DNA of 64,000 nt from Hippopus hippopus (taxonomy: Eukaryota; Mollusca; Bivalvia; Cardiida; Cardiidae), in contig OX328101.1 of assembly GCA_946811185.2 (NCBI GenBank), forward strand, positions 31,170,122-31,234,121, read 5' to 3'. The position numbers and the translations under genes were made by a program. Every line of letters begins with the position of its first letter. Position 1 is the stretch's first letter. The notes under the pieces are model-generated. The model saw only the letters and a program-made list of their open reading frames with translations. It did no database searches and had not been told where the DNA came from. Of the stretch, positions 12,701 to 23,345 are shown one piece after another.

Positions 12701-15700
12701 TTTCTCAACAAAATACTTTGATTTATTCAGAGCTTAACCCATTACCATATGGCTTGCAACACGCGAAAAGGGGCATTCGGACATTTGCATAAAGCGATGG
12801 CACTTTACATTTCATTAGATTTTGTTCTTCAGCAGACTTGCGCAAAACAGAAAATTACATAAAAACGGAAAGTGTCGTTTCAGATTAGCGTGTGAGGACT
12901 GCACAGGCTGATTCAAGATGACACTTGACGCAAATGTCCACATGCCCCTTTTAGTGTGTTGCAGGCCATATGGACTAATACCAGCCCTACTGATAAATAG
13001 AATGACCTACATGAAGAGTACTATGAAGAGTGACCTACATAAATGAACAGCATTTGTAGAATAGAAAAAATTTTTTTTTTTAAAAACAAATTCTATTGTA
13101 AAAAATATAGGGAAAAGGAGCAATTACTTCACAGGGTTTTCCATTGACAACAAAAAATATGGGGTCATTGTGACCCCCTAGTCATTAAAATTTTGGGTCA
13201 TTCATGAATTTGTGGGGGGGTCACAGTAAAATTTAATTAGGTTAGATAATAAAACTATTATCTATCCATGAAATAAAGTGTGTTTTTGTGCTTTGATTTA
13301 CCTAAAACACTTTCCATTACCTGTTTATGTATTATAACATGATGATAGATACACTGTAACACCAGAGATGCTCTAAATAAAGGGACCTGCAGCCTAGACA
13401 GCATCTTTTTCATACAGAGTATCACGAGTAGCCTGTTCTTTACCAGCCCAAATGCTCTTGCTGCAGACAGGAAATCAACTTCCTGGTCTTCTCAGGAGCA
13501 TTTAGTCTGATCATTAGTAGTCTACTTGGCCTGCACAAACTTCCGTAATGCAACCGTTATGCATCATCAAAACACTAGCCGTCATGTTGAGTCTCAAAAA
13601 ATCAAAACTACGTAAAAAGATGACAACAGCCTGTGGTAAAAGATTATTTTATTTTGAAGTACAGACCGCATTTCATGTGGCAGTTTTCAACAAATTACTA
13701 GACATATTTGAATTTCTTTTGCCAAATTTTAAGTTAACCTCCAGGCCATAAAATTTTTTTTTTTGGTCCTTAGACCAGGCATTTCATTGTCTAATTACAT
13801 ACAGGGTTTCTTTTCCTTGCAGAGAGCAAGAATGATGTTAATAATTAATTCTGACTGAACCATATTGTTTTCACTGGTGATTGACTGGTTTAGTTTAGAT
13901 CAGTTTAAAGACTGACGGTATTCTAGTAAAATCAATACACAGTCTAGTGTTTCATCCAATTTCTTTTTTGTAATCAAGCTTTCTTATCGATTTGCCAATA
14001 TTACATCGTCGATAGTACAGGAGACCGTAAATACGCCTTATCTATTTGTGCGTTCACAATGATACATATTGAGAAAAAAAAAATAAACAATAAAAACCAA
14101 AAAAACAGGTCATTTTACTTAAAATGCGTCAAAACGCACAAAATGCTGCATCAGTGAAAACTCTGACTTCATGAAGAAATTCACTCTTCTTTTCTATGTG
14201 TATGTACGTAAATTCACCACTGCTACAACATAGGAAGTTGTACAATAAAAAGGTAACTAGATTTAACCTAATATTAGAAGTAATTCTTTTCCCAATTATT
14301 TGCAATAAGGGAGACAACTGTAACAGGCCTACTTACATATCTGTTCTTTTAGCACTAGCACCGCAGTGTTCCTTGATAAGGTCCAGTACATTGTTTGTCA
14401 CTGACATAGGCAAGACCTGTCTCTCTGTAATCCCTCCATATGTCATTACAAACTGAAATCAATGAAAACCTTGAAAAATCTCACTTTTGAAACAAACAAA
14501 TGTGCACTGACTGATATATTGTCTGAAAACATAACCTACATAACCTATGTTAAAAATTACCATAATACTGTCTATGAGTGTCAAGAGATTTGTAACATAA
14601 GGACAAAACCAAGATCATCCAAGGCCAAACATGGATCTAGTGTGCCCCTTGAAGTCTGATACAACAGTGTTGAAAATGCATTATCTAAGTTCTTCTTTAA
14701 CACTTTACCAAACAATTCCAGGTTTTAACAACCCGGGGAAAGATGCCTTTTGAAAACATTAAGGTAAAAGGAGAAAATGTATTTTCTCCCTCTCCCACAG
14801 TTTTCTACCCTTCAGAGGAGAAATTTCATCATTTGAACATAAGCCAATACGTGGTTTCTAAAAGCTTTCAAATTGGACTGATAGAAAATTTTGTTGTCTT
14901 GTAAAGGGTTATAACCTGTCAGTTTTCTTTCATCAGAACCAGTCCACTGTTTGTAACCAACACTGGTAAAGCTTGTCCTTCTATAATCCTCCAATACATA
15001 TGAGCCATGCTCTGACAAAAGGGGGTTTGATGTATCTTCATGATACCAAGCTAGTCACAATAAAACTGAGGATCCATAAAATTCATTTTCTCTACAATCT
15101 TTAGGTACACTAGTCCTTTCACATGCAGAAAATTGAGCAAAAGCAAAACCATTTCTGCCTGGGTCAAGGCTGCTGCGCAGGCTGACATGGGTCTATACTT
15201 TTTGCAGATGCATTAAGCCCCCTTTCTACAGAGCATGGCTCATATAAATCATCACAAACTGAAACTGATTATTGGATACCAAAACTTGGATACCTGCTAT
15301 CAGCCACCATTGATGTATTTTGCATAGAGTGTAGAGCAAGATCAGTGTGCACATATATGCAGCCCAATCTTTCTCTACACTCTCTACTGGTCTATCAGTA
15401 GTTTTGATTATATAAACCTTGTACAATGCCAATAAACTTGCAGAAATATGTTTTTTTTTCTTTTAATAATTAATAAATTCACTTTGGCAGGATAGGGCTA
15501 AGATGCACCTGAGACAAAATTCACTTTAAGAATATCTATCAAGGGTATTATCAAGGTTTATAACATTTTAGCACACGATCCAAACTTTTAACAACCTTGA
15601 CAAAAAACATGTATGAAAAAAATTGTGGGAAAAGGAGAAAATGCTGGTAACCAGCATTTTCTCCTTTTCCCACAATGTTTTTCTTTTTCTTAAGGACAAA

Positions 15701-18700
15701 TTTCATCATTTGGGCAATCTTCAGGTTGTCATCTGCAAATACTTTCAATTTGGAAAAGTCTAAAAATTTTGTTGTGTGAAAAAGAGTTAATCAGCAAATT
15801 TGTTTCACAGGAGGACAGGTATTGAGTTGATGCACATGATCTTCTTTTTGAGACTTTCGAATCAGAGATGTCTCAATACAGCAAATTTGAATAACCCTTC
15901 ACCACCCTGTCCCAAGTGTCTCCCTGAAGAAGGAGGCTTTAGAAACTTTCTGGGAAAAAGGAGGAAAAAGCTGGTAACCATCATTTTCTTCTTTTCTTAT
16001 AATGTTTTCTGACCTTTAAAAGGCATGTCTGGTTTTTCAGCTGAAATTGCAATCAAAGTGGATGATTCTAAAATTTTACCATTGGCAAAGGGTTAAAGGT
16101 AATCACATGCATGTACTCTTGAAGAATTTTGTTATATCTGAATATGCCCCTCCCCCACTCTAACCCCATAAAAAAATAAGCATTTTTACCCTAGCATGCT
16201 AAGCATAACTTTTGGAATAGTGCAGATCAGGAACAGACTACACAGAACAGGCATTCTCAACTTGATTTATCCTATCAATCCTTAATATTGTGAAGTATTT
16301 CTGGGCCTTGAAATTGCAATACTTGAGCTCTTTCACTATCAGCTTGGTAAGCCATCTACTGTTATAAAATCACCATAGTTAAGCATTAATTAACTTTTTA
16401 CAATATGGCAAAATTTTAGCCTTGTCCAAATTGAAAGCATTTGCAGGCAACAAATTAATAACTTTGTTTTTAATAGAAAGTATAGAAAACACTGTGAAAA
16501 CACTATAGAAAACTTTTTACAACATGGCAAAATTTTAGCCTTGTCCAAATTGAAAGCATTTGCAGGCAACAAATTAATAACTTTGTTTTTAATAGAAAGT
16601 ATAGAAAACACTGTGGGAATAGGAGAAAATGCTGGTTACCAGCTTTTTCTTCTCTTCCGACAATATTTTAAAAAGTAATCTTTTTCCGGGTAATTAAAAG
16701 TCAGGATCGTGTAGTAAAGGGTTGATATGTGAGACATATTTATGAACCATGCCCTGTGAAAAGGAGGCTTAATGAATCTGCAGAAAGTATCGTACCAGAT
16801 CAGCCTGCGCAGTCCATGCAGGCTGACCTGGGCAGAAACTTTTTCGCTATTTGTCAATTTTCTGTATATCCAAGGACCTGTCTACCTCATGATTAAGTCT
16901 GTTGTTTAAAAAAAAGTTGATATTATGGATTCATAAGTCTGTGATGGCTTGCTTGGCACCATGGATCACGGAGATGCATTAAGCCGCCTTTTGCCATAAC
17001 ATGGCTCTTATGTTTTTGTGACAAAAACAAAAGAAGAAAAAAGTAAGACTGACCTCACACTGAACATCATCTGGCCACTGGTACTTATGAATTTTTGTCA
17101 CAGTATATTTCATTCTTGCTTCTTTTTGTATTCTTGCTTGATAGGCTTGACGATCTTCTTGCTCTATACTCGCCTGTAGGATATAAAGCCTTTCAACACA
17201 GTCCCGAGTTTAAACAATCCTGGGAAATTAGACTTTGGAAAACATTGTGGGAAAAGGAGAAAATCCTGGTTACCAGCATTCTTCCTTTTTCCACAATGTT
17301 TTCTAACCTTTCAGAAACAAATCCAAGCATTTAAATCATATCATATTTGTTGACTGCAGCTGCTTTCAATTTGGACCAGTCTAAAATAGTGTCCTGTGGT
17401 AAAGAATGAACTCTTTCCCAAACAGCAATATTTTAGACGGGTCCAATTTGAAAGCACTTCAAGACGACAAAATTTATATGGCACAAATGATGGGATTTGT
17501 ATCAGATAGACTAGGAAATATTGTGGGTAAAGGAGAAAATGCTGGTTACAAGCATTTTCTCCTTTTCCCACAATGTTTTCAAAAGGCCATCTTCTCAGCA
17601 TCGTTAAAACTCAGGATTGTGTGGTAAAGGGTTAAATAAAGATGAATTTATGAAAGCTAGATCACTAAATCCAATCACAAAGTAGTTGCCATGGTCAGAA
17701 TCTTCTTATAAAAAATCAAGCCAAATTTGAATGAATCTGACAATAGGACACAAAACTATGCCTATTGGCATAATTCTTAAGTTGTCCCAAACACAGAAAT
17801 TCCTCTTTTTGAAAAAGACTGAAGTCATTGTCACAAATTTTAACCCTTAAAGTGCCTTTTACCGCCTTAGTTCCTTTTGCAGCCAGTTTAGATCAAAATC
17901 AGAGTGCAACTTGATCAGACTGTACAAAATGTGCAGACTGATCTTTGATCTACATTGTCTGTTTTGACGAGATACTCTGAATACCAAGACACTTGGCATT
18001 GCAATTTTAAGGATCCTTTTTGGAGAATGAAAATGTCCCTTGGATTTATTAAAGGTTCCTCTGTTACTGAAGAGACTACTATAAGACTTTTGTAGCAAGC
18101 AGTTTCTTCTTTCCCCACATTGGTTTCAAATGTTGTCTGCTGCAAGGCAATAAAAAGACGTCCACAGGTGGGAATATGTTTATTTTTATTACTGGACCAA
18201 ATGACAGCATTTTCAGAAAATTAGATGTTGCTCAAATGTTGCAAGTTACCTTTGAAAAGTTGAAAACAGGGAAAAAGAGAAAATGCTGGTTACCAGCATG
18301 TTCTCCTTTTCCCACAGAGTTTTCAAAAGCCATGGGGTGTTAAACACAGGATTGTTTGGTAAAGGAATATGGAAGTACAAACATACCCTTATGTCTGTAC
18401 CAATTTTAGTTTTGAATAAAAATTTTTCTAGAGACTGGATTTTTTATAAGATACTTTGTTTTCTAGAAATACCCACAATGGTCATAATAGTCCAAAATTT
18501 ACTTTTCATAACTCATGCCCCAGATACTTATTCATTACAATTAAAAGCAGGATATCAACTAAGTCTAAAAATGAAAAGTTTGTGTGCAATAAGCCAATAT
18601 TATTAGCCATGATTTACTTGTAATCATGATTTACTTGTAATAATCCTAATAGTTTGGGAATTTGTGCTTTTAAATTGTTAAAAATTCTTGTATCTGGGGA

Positions 18701-21235
18701 TTTTTTCAGGCCCATATTCTGTCCCAAATTTTAGGAAACGGAACTCCTTGATACCATGAGAAGATAAAAGAACACAAGTACCTTTTTCATTGGATCAGGT
18801 GAAGGTGATACAGAGGATCTGTTAGGAGGAAAAGGTGACTGTCCTGCTACCAGTGTCTGGCCAGGTAACTGTCCCGCTACCAGTGTCTGGACAGGTAACT
18901 GTCCTGCAACAAGTGTCTGGACAGGTAATTGTCCCCCTACCAGTGTCTGGCCACCAGTTGTAGTCAATGTTGAAACATTCTTAAACTGGGAAATGTTGCT
19001 GATATTTGAACCATCAGGCTAGAATTGATAGAACATGATCACAAATAAAAAATTGCTCACCATAAAGAGTCTTTCACAACTATAATTGCCCTTAGGCCAG
19101 AGTAGACCAAGATCAGACTACAAAATATGCCCTAAACTGAATTGTACTCTAAGCATTAAAAGAATAGTATAAGGGAATCAATCGTTTTATACAAAGAAAC
19201 ATTTCTTACCATGTATGTTTTATATACAATTTCTGTTTTCCGTTTTTTCTCTAAGGCAATAGGATCGTGGACTTCTACTGGGATCTTACGCTTGCTTGAT
19301 GCAGAAGAGCTTACTTTTTCCTGAAAATGAAAGAAAATATTCATTCCTGTTAGAATATACAAAGTAACATCAATGTGCAAGGTTTTTCTTAACCCAACAA
19401 CAAGACAAGTCCTAACTGGAAGTATCTGCTGACAACAAATTAAATATGATTTCAAGAGACAATTTTTCTGCAAAAGGTAGAAAACACTGTGGGACAAGGA
19501 GATAAAGGCTGCTTCCAACAATTTCCTACTTTCCAAAATGTTTTCTACCCTTTCAAAGACAAAGTTATTATTTGAGCCATATCTGTCATCTGCAAACGCT
19601 TACAATAAGGAGGAGTCTAAACTTTTGTTGAGCGTTAAAGATTAAACCAAGTATAAAAAAAAACTTTGTGCAAAAATGTTGATTAAAAAAAAACATGAGA
19701 AAAACGGTACCACCAAATTTCTCCTTTTCCCACGATGTTTTTAACTCTTTACACACAACAAAATTTTAGACTGGTACAAATTGAAAGCACTTGCAGACGA
19801 CAAATTAACTTGACTCAAAATTTGAAATTTGTTTTGGTAAGGGTAGAAAACATTGTGGAAAAAGGAGAAAATGCTGGTTACCAGCATTTTCTCCTTTTCC
19901 CACAATGTTTTCAAAGGACTTCTTTCTCAGTCGTGAAAACCTGTGATTGTTTGGTATAGAGTTAAAAACCTTCTTCTTCAGGGTCTAAGGGATGATAAAA
20001 TGAGATAGTTTAATAGAGGCTTGGTAACTAATGAAATAAACGAAATTATAACAAATTTGCTATACATGTATTTCACTGATAGACACGAACAGTGTTTTGG
20101 GATAGCAAGTTCACTAAAATTAGACACAGAATTGCTGGGATTCTGTATTCTAGAGAGTAAGGTGTCAAAGTTATAATGTGAAATGGCCTTGCTACACGAC
20201 AACTGAATAAAATTTAAATAGTGTCAAAAATTCTGTTTTCTTCATCCAACAGTTGCAGAATCTTCCTTCGTGTTTTTGTTGGGGCAATAGTGGGAATAAC
20301 ATTCTGTATGTAGTAACTGAGTAATTGATTAACTCTACTAAACAACAAAATTCTGGACTAGACCAATTTCAAAGCAATAGCAGACGACATATTCAGTGTA
20401 GCTAAAATGATGATTTCTGTCTATGATAGGGTAGAAAACATTGTGGGAAAAGAAGAAAATGCTGGTAACCAGCATTTTCTCCTTTTCCAACAATGTTTTT
20501 AAAAGGCTTCTTTCTCAGGGTCGTTAAAACTCGGGATTGTGTGGAAAAGTGTTTAAGGAGTATGCTTGGCTAAAAATAGTGATATCTGGTAAGCTCTTCA
20601 CTAAAACCTATGTTGTGGGTACTCTTTAGAAATTGCTTGTCATGACATTTCCACTGAGTATCCCCCCAATATGTTTCAGTGAAGAAAGGGTGATTTCTGC
20701 CTTTCTAAATTGATAAATCCCGCAACTCTGAGCCATTCCTTCAACTTTAACAAGCGTGCACCTGCCGTTTATACAACTTCGAAAGCGAAAGTAGGTCATG
20801 TATATTCAGGTTAAACCTGTATCAAATACAGCTAATTCTACAACCTACCACTTTACTTTCGGATAAATCTTGTAAGGTTAACTTGGGTTCTATTTTCACT
20901 CTTGGGACATCACCAATTGTAGCCTTTTGTACCTTCCATTGCACTCCCAGCGGAACATCCCCTGTTGGGTGTTCAGCTACCGCCCGAAATACGTCTGTTG
21001 TGGTATAGATACGAACTGGATTCATACGCGCAGAACGAGCACGTTTTTTGTAGTAAAATAATTTCAACACAGCGACATTTTCTGGCATAGTTTCTTTATA
21101 GGCTGCTATTATCCGTTGGCATGAGCTCACAATGCTCTCGTAACAATCGAAATTGACGTCAGCGACAATGCCCAATGTGTCTTTCAACATTCCCTCGCCG
21201 TCTACATCAAGGAAAAACTTTGCCTGTTTTCTCAT
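5907..21235 (-). CDS. Gene A: seven-exon gene for an unidentified 620-aa, probably nuclear protein
   Basis: Joining 21235-20849, 19320-19210, 19018-18782, 14452-14337, 10531-10437, 8956-8837 and 6703-5907 gives 1863 nt, that is 620 codons plus TAA. All junctions are GT-AG and every exon phase matches the next. I do not recognise the family. Residues 1-100 look like a compact globular domain with many Tyr and Phe. Residues 190-229 hold four 10-residue repeats (QTLVAGQLPV type). Residues about 246-400 are again ordered-looking. The C-terminal 220 residues are low-complexity (Ser/Thr/Pro/Gln) with a basic stretch (RRKSLKEKKKVPKKK), an acidic serine run, and two KTEP motifs, one five residues from the end. 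A third (VKIEP) lies near residue 118. Such motifs fit the sumoylation consensus, and together with the basic stretch suggest a chromatin or transcription role; that is inference. The start ATG is the first in the exon. Confidence 0.85.
7015..7545 (-). mobile_element. Two direct copies of a tRNA-headed SINE-like repeat
   Basis: Copies at about 7015-7228 and 7330-7540. On the minus strand each has an A-box-like TTAGCTCAGTGG and a B-box-like GGGTTCGAATC or GGTTTGAATCC; both share CTCCCTAATGCAGTTGTTAG. They lie in intron 6 of gene A. Confidence 0.65.
8529..8733 (+). mobile_element. Family 1 MITE, decayed core
   Basis: A end ACTCTTTACTGGACAACAAA; one arm of the core (GGAGAAAATGCTGGTT) is kept, the other lost. 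Confidence 0.6.
8837..8956 (-). CDS. Gene A exon 6
   Basis: 120 nt, phase 1 in and phase 1 out. Acceptor TTTCTAG, donor GTATGT. Codes an amphipathic helix-like segment, MEIFKVFSSLNLSKARFDSL and on to LQLEEGKQ. Confidence 0.85.
9295..9735 (+). mobile_element. Family 1 MITE split by another family 1 copy
   Basis: A end at 9295-9348, remainder at 9580-9735. The split falls at the internal TTAA of the A half. Confidence 0.8.
9349..9579 (-). mobile_element. Family 1 MITE nested in family 1
   Basis: TTAA at both ends, 231 bp, intact core GCTGGTAACCAGC; opposite in direction to its host copy. Confidence 0.85.
9846..10079 (-). mobile_element. Family 1 MITE, diverged
   Basis: B half AATCTTGAGTCTGAATGACC, weak core, A half GGACTAATCTAAAATTTAGA; preceded by a separate A-half fragment (about 9765-9845). 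Confidence 0.6.
10139..10372 (+). mobile_element. Family 1 MITE, diverged
   Basis: A end ACTTACCAAACTACAAAACT with a short insertion; core ACTGGTTACTACC. Ends just before exon 5 of gene A. Confidence 0.65.
10437..10531 (-). CDS. Gene A exon 5
   Basis: 95 nt; completes the codon split after exon 4 and leaves in phase 1. Acceptor TTGTAG, donor GTAAGA. Codes TQTTSQSKLSDMCAAVKERI and a short basic run, SEKKKPRVP. Confidence 0.8.
10629..10855 (+). mobile_element. Family 1 MITE, complete
   Basis: TTAA at both ends, 227 bp, perfect core GCTGGTTACCAGC. Confidence 0.85.
10856..11093 (+). mobile_element. Family 1 MITE, strongly decayed
   Basis: Keeps GCAGACAACGAATTGAAGAT, GGTAGAAAAC and TTTTCCCCAATGTTTTTAAA in order; the core is no longer a good palindrome. 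Confidence 0.5.
11104..11325 (-). mobile_element. Family 1 MITE
   Basis: B end CCCTTTATCAAATGATCC, core GCTGGTAACCGGC, A half ending GTGAAGAATTAA. Confidence 0.7.
11375..11609 (+). mobile_element. Family 1 MITE, flipped core
   Basis: TTAA left, TTGA right. A end is left, but the core centre reads GCTGGTAACTAGC, the form usual for the other direction. Confidence 0.75.
11750..12352. repeat. Family 1 fragment followed by an interspersed repeat with 155-bp tandem modules
   Basis: An A-half fragment (11750-11806) runs into a repeat whose middle has two 155-bp modules (11971-12125 and 12126-12280, starting CAAAGGGAAATAACTCGAAA), then (GACA)n and GACGGGGGGAGACATAATT. Confidence 0.65.
12391..12552 (+). 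mobile_element. Family 1 B-half, partly duplicated
   Basis: Half core, then two copies of the segment CCCACAATGTTTCCAAA...GGTAAAAGGT in tandem. Confidence 0.6.
12742..12975. mobile_element. Family 4 palindromic MITE
   Basis: Inverted ends CCATATGGCTTGCAACACGC and GTGTGTTGCAGGCCATATGG; subterminal AAAAGGGGCAT and its mirror; inner CAGATTAGCG and GCACAGGCTG. Confidence 0.7.
14337..14452 (-). CDS. Gene A exon 4
   Basis: 116 nt, enters in phase 0 and leaves in phase 2. Acceptor TTTCAG, strong donor GTAAGT. Codes FVMTYGGITERQVLPMSVTN and on to GASAKRTD, a well-ordered segment. Confidence 0.85.
14697..14912 (-). mobile_element. Family 1 MITE, core reduced
   Basis: B end CACTTTACCAAACAATTCC; the core arms have lost the GCTGGT centre (GAAAATGTATTTTC). 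Confidence 0.7.
14999..15244. mobile_element. Family 2 palindromic MITE
   Basis: TA flanks; ends TGAGCCATGCTCTGACAAAA and TCTACAGAGCATGGCTCA; inner GCGCAGGCTGACATGGG. Confidence 0.75.
15561..15790 (-). mobile_element. Family 1 MITE
   Basis: Perfect core around GCTGGTAACCAGC; A end GTGAAAAAGAGTTAA; the B end has drifted (ACATTTTAGCACACGATCC). Confidence 0.8.
15891..16096 (-). mobile_element. Family 1 MITE, diverged
   Basis: B end ACCCTTCACCACCCTGTCCC, imperfect core GCTGGTAACCATC, A end GGCAAAGGGTTAA. Confidence 0.65.
16388..16724 (+). mobile_element. Family 1 MITE with A half duplicated in tandem
   Basis: Two nearly identical 113-bp copies of the A half (from about 16389 and about 16502) precede one core and one B half. 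Confidence 0.75.
16741..17010. mobile_element. Family 2 palindromic MITE, diverged
   Basis: Ends TGAACCATGCCCTGTGAAAA and CCATAACATGGCTC beside TA; inner CAGCCTGCGCAGTCCATGCA. Confidence 0.65.
17205..17410 (-). mobile_element. Family 1 MITE, flipped core
   Basis: B half on the left, but the core centre reads CTGGTTACCAGC. It abuts the next copy. Confidence 0.65.
17409..17635 (+). mobile_element. Family 1 MITE, complete
   Basis: A end AACTCTTTCCCAAACAGC, good core GCTGGTTACAAGC, TTAA right. Confidence 0.8.
17840..18020. mobile_element. Family 5 palindromic repeat
   Basis: Holds GATCAAAATCAGAGTGCAAC and GCAGACTGATCTTTGATCTA, mirrored arms of the GATCAGAC core. Confidence 0.5.
18178..18370 (+). 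mobile_element. Family 1 MITE, A end lost
   Basis: Core GCTGGTTACCAGC and B end GGATTGTTTGGTAAAGG. Confidence 0.65.
18782..19018 (-). CDS. Gene A exon 3 with coding minisatellite
   Basis: 237 nt, phase 0 at both ends; acceptor TTCTAG, donor GTACTT. Holds a 30-bp tandem repeat, about four units, coding QTLVAGQLPV-type decapeptides, followed by a Pro/Ser-rich tail. An in-frame stop directly upstream of the acceptor fixes the exon edge. Confidence 0.85.
19210..19320 (-). CDS. Gene A exon 2
   Basis: 111 nt, phase 0 at both ends. Acceptor TTTTCAG, donor GTAAGA. Codes EKVSSSASSKRKIPVEVHD and on to YKTYM; rich in Lys and Arg. Confidence 0.85.
19392..19644. mobile_element. Family 1 hybrid with two A halves
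   Basis: Left half reads as the A half, and the right half is also the A half, inverted (GTCATCTGCAAACGCTTACA). The core is weak. No B end is present. Confidence 0.6.
19741..19965 (+). mobile_element. Family 1 MITE, complete
   Basis: TTAA at both ends, 225 bp, near-perfect core GCTGGTTACCAGC. Lies between exons 1 and 2 of gene A. Confidence 0.85.
20329..20556 (+). mobile_element. Family 1 MITE, flipped core
   Basis: TTAA at both ends, 228 bp, but the core centre is GCTGGTAACCAGC. Confidence 0.85.
20849..21235 (-). CDS. Gene A exon 1 (start codon)
   Basis: Codes residues 1-129, starting MRKQAKFFLDVDGEG. The donor after a GTG codon is GTAGGT, phase 0. A second possible donor (GTAAAG) lies a few bases earlier, but only the chosen one keeps phase with exon 2. 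It carries the first SUMO-like motif, VKIEP. Confidence 0.85.
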
Positions 21236-21344
21236 TTTCTTAGTCTCACTTCAGTATCATTAAATAAAATGGAATCTAGGCTATAACGCTGTTAGTTGTC
21301 GAACAGAACACTACTGTCAAATTTCCAAAATATTCGTGTGTAAT

Positions 21345-21358
21345 GCCGCCATGTTTTT
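21345..21358 (-). promoter_or_regulatory. YY1-like site upstream of gene A
   Basis: On the minus strand this reads AAAACATGGCGGC, the known YY1 core, about 110 bp before the start codon. In animals such sites often lie just inside the transcription start, so the start of transcription is probably close by (inference). Confidence 0.5.
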
Positions 21359-21365
21359 GTGTAAT

Positions 21366-21385
21366 TGACTCAGCCGATGACGTCA
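21366..21385. promoter_or_regulatory. AP-1 (TGACTCA) and CRE (TGACGTCA) sites upstream of gene A
   Basis: A consensus TGACTCA at 21366-21372 is followed by a full palindromic CRE at 21378-21385. Both lie just upstream of the YY1-like site, which fits a compact TATA-less promoter for gene A. Confidence 0.45.
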
Positions 21386-22046
21386 ATATTGTGTATTTCG
21401 TCAAAGCACGCCGTTGCTTAGTTTCCGTATAAAAACGGGTAAATTTTGACCTTACCATAGCTTTCTTTTCTGAAATGCCCCGAACATATATACATTATTT
21501 TAATCTTGAAGGAACCGACATGAACGGCATGAAAGTCGCGAAGCTGAGTGTTTTTTATTTAAATTTATAAAGTTTTATGTGGGACTCAGGGTGAATCAAA
21601 GTACTGCGGGTACTACAACAAGTGCCCGTGTGATGGCCTATTAGTTAGAATACATTCGCTTACTTCTAATGAATATCTTTGAGACATACTGCGTTTTCGA
21701 CGGACTTTTTTTTTTTGGGGGGGGGGGGGAGGCTAATGGGAAATAACCACCCATTTTATATAATAATAATAATATGAAATGTAAAAGTTGCATAAAATAG
21801 CTCTACTCAGTAGATCTACAACTTTTTATGTTGCTTAAATAGTTTTCGTGGATTCGTTTAAAAAAGAGACATTCAAAAATTCAAAATAGAGCATTTACAC
21901 AGAAAATTATTCTAACTTAAGAGTTGGATTTTATAGCCTTATGACAATGTCTGGAATAATTTGACTTCTCTGTCAGACAGATGTTCAAAACAGCTTGAGC
22001 AGTGGATGACCCATAACCAGACAATATTAAATTATTTTTTCTGGTC

Positions 22047-22275
22047 TTAACCCATTAGATCTACCAACTTATGTCTTGCTCTAACACCCAAAATGTAGGA
22101 CGCTTTAGGAAAAACAATATGGAAAAAAGGAGAAAAAGCTGGTAACCAGCAATTTCTCCTATTTCCACAATGTTTTCAACTCTATATGTGACAAATCTCA
22201 ACATTTAAGGTGCACTGGCTTTGCTTTTTGCAATTGCATTAAATTTGGATAAGTCTAAAATCCTGTCTAAGAGTC
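22047..22275 (-). mobile_element. Family 1 MITE, diverged
   Basis: B half degraded; core GCTGGTAACCAGC kept with arms; A half GGATAAGTCTAAAATCCTGT. Confidence 0.65.
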
Positions 22276-22939
22276 TTTTCATAGAGGTAGAAATAAGCCT
22301 TTTTTTTTGTATGGTGATTAACGCTGTTTTCAATAGTACTTGAGCTATATTGTATCAGTCAGCAAACCAATCCATACTTCCCTTGAATTTTCTTTTCCAG
22401 TTTTTTCAGGTAACATTACATCCTGAAATGGAGTTTGCATGAATATCTGCAAAAACTCCAAAAGATTGATTCACACACTGCATTGAAAGCTATAAAACAT
22501 GACTGCAACACCTCTAATGCTTAAAAGTCTTAGTGACGAAGAGTAATTCTGCACATTAGCACAAAAATTCAAAAGATCTGCGCCTGTCCTCAGGAATTCC
22601 AGTGTAGGAAAATCTGCACAATACGCACAATTTTATTAGCTATGAGGAATAATTTTGTGCATTAACCCAAAAACTACAAAGCTGGAGGCTCTGTCCATGT
22701 TTGCAGAAATACCAATTCTGCGCCAACGAAAAAGTCCGAAGTAGGAAGTTCTGTGCACCTGTGCTGAAATTCGAGAGCAGCAAATCTAGTGCATCACAAA
22801 AAATGTTAATTGTGGTATGCGGCAATTTTGAATATTGGCACAAAATTTTTAACTCTTATTATCAGAATTCAGATAAATAGCCTTTACCTTTTTAATGATT
22901 ACAAATACAGTACCACTGCAAGATGAAGGGACTTTTCAA

Positions 22940-23062
22940 TTATAATCTGGAATAAAAGAGTGGACAGTGTAGGTCAGAGATCAGACTGCACGTTCTGTCC
23001 AGTCAGATTTTGATCTACACTGTCCACAAAAGCTTCATGTGTCATCAACAGTAAGGAAGGAG
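22940..23062. mobile_element. Family 5 palindromic repeat
   Basis: GAGATCAGACTGCACGTTCT with mirrored arm and GATCTACACTGTCCACAAAA. Confidence 0.55.
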
Positions 23063-23345
23063 TTACAGGAGGAATAGCTGTGCAATGCCAGGAAAATCTG
23101 CACAATACACAAAATATTAATTGTGGCCATGATCAGTATTTCATAGCCTTTGCCAAAAAATTCGGAATTGGATAATATTAATTGCATGATACTTTGGCGA
23201 TGAAATTTCAAAGCAGGAAATTCTGAGCAATGCCCATGTGCGAAAAGCAACAAGGGGGAATCCTACACATCTCCACAAAAATTCTAAACAAGGAACATAT
23301 CATATGTAAAGTACTGTCCACAAGTAAATAGGTCTTTTTTACATC

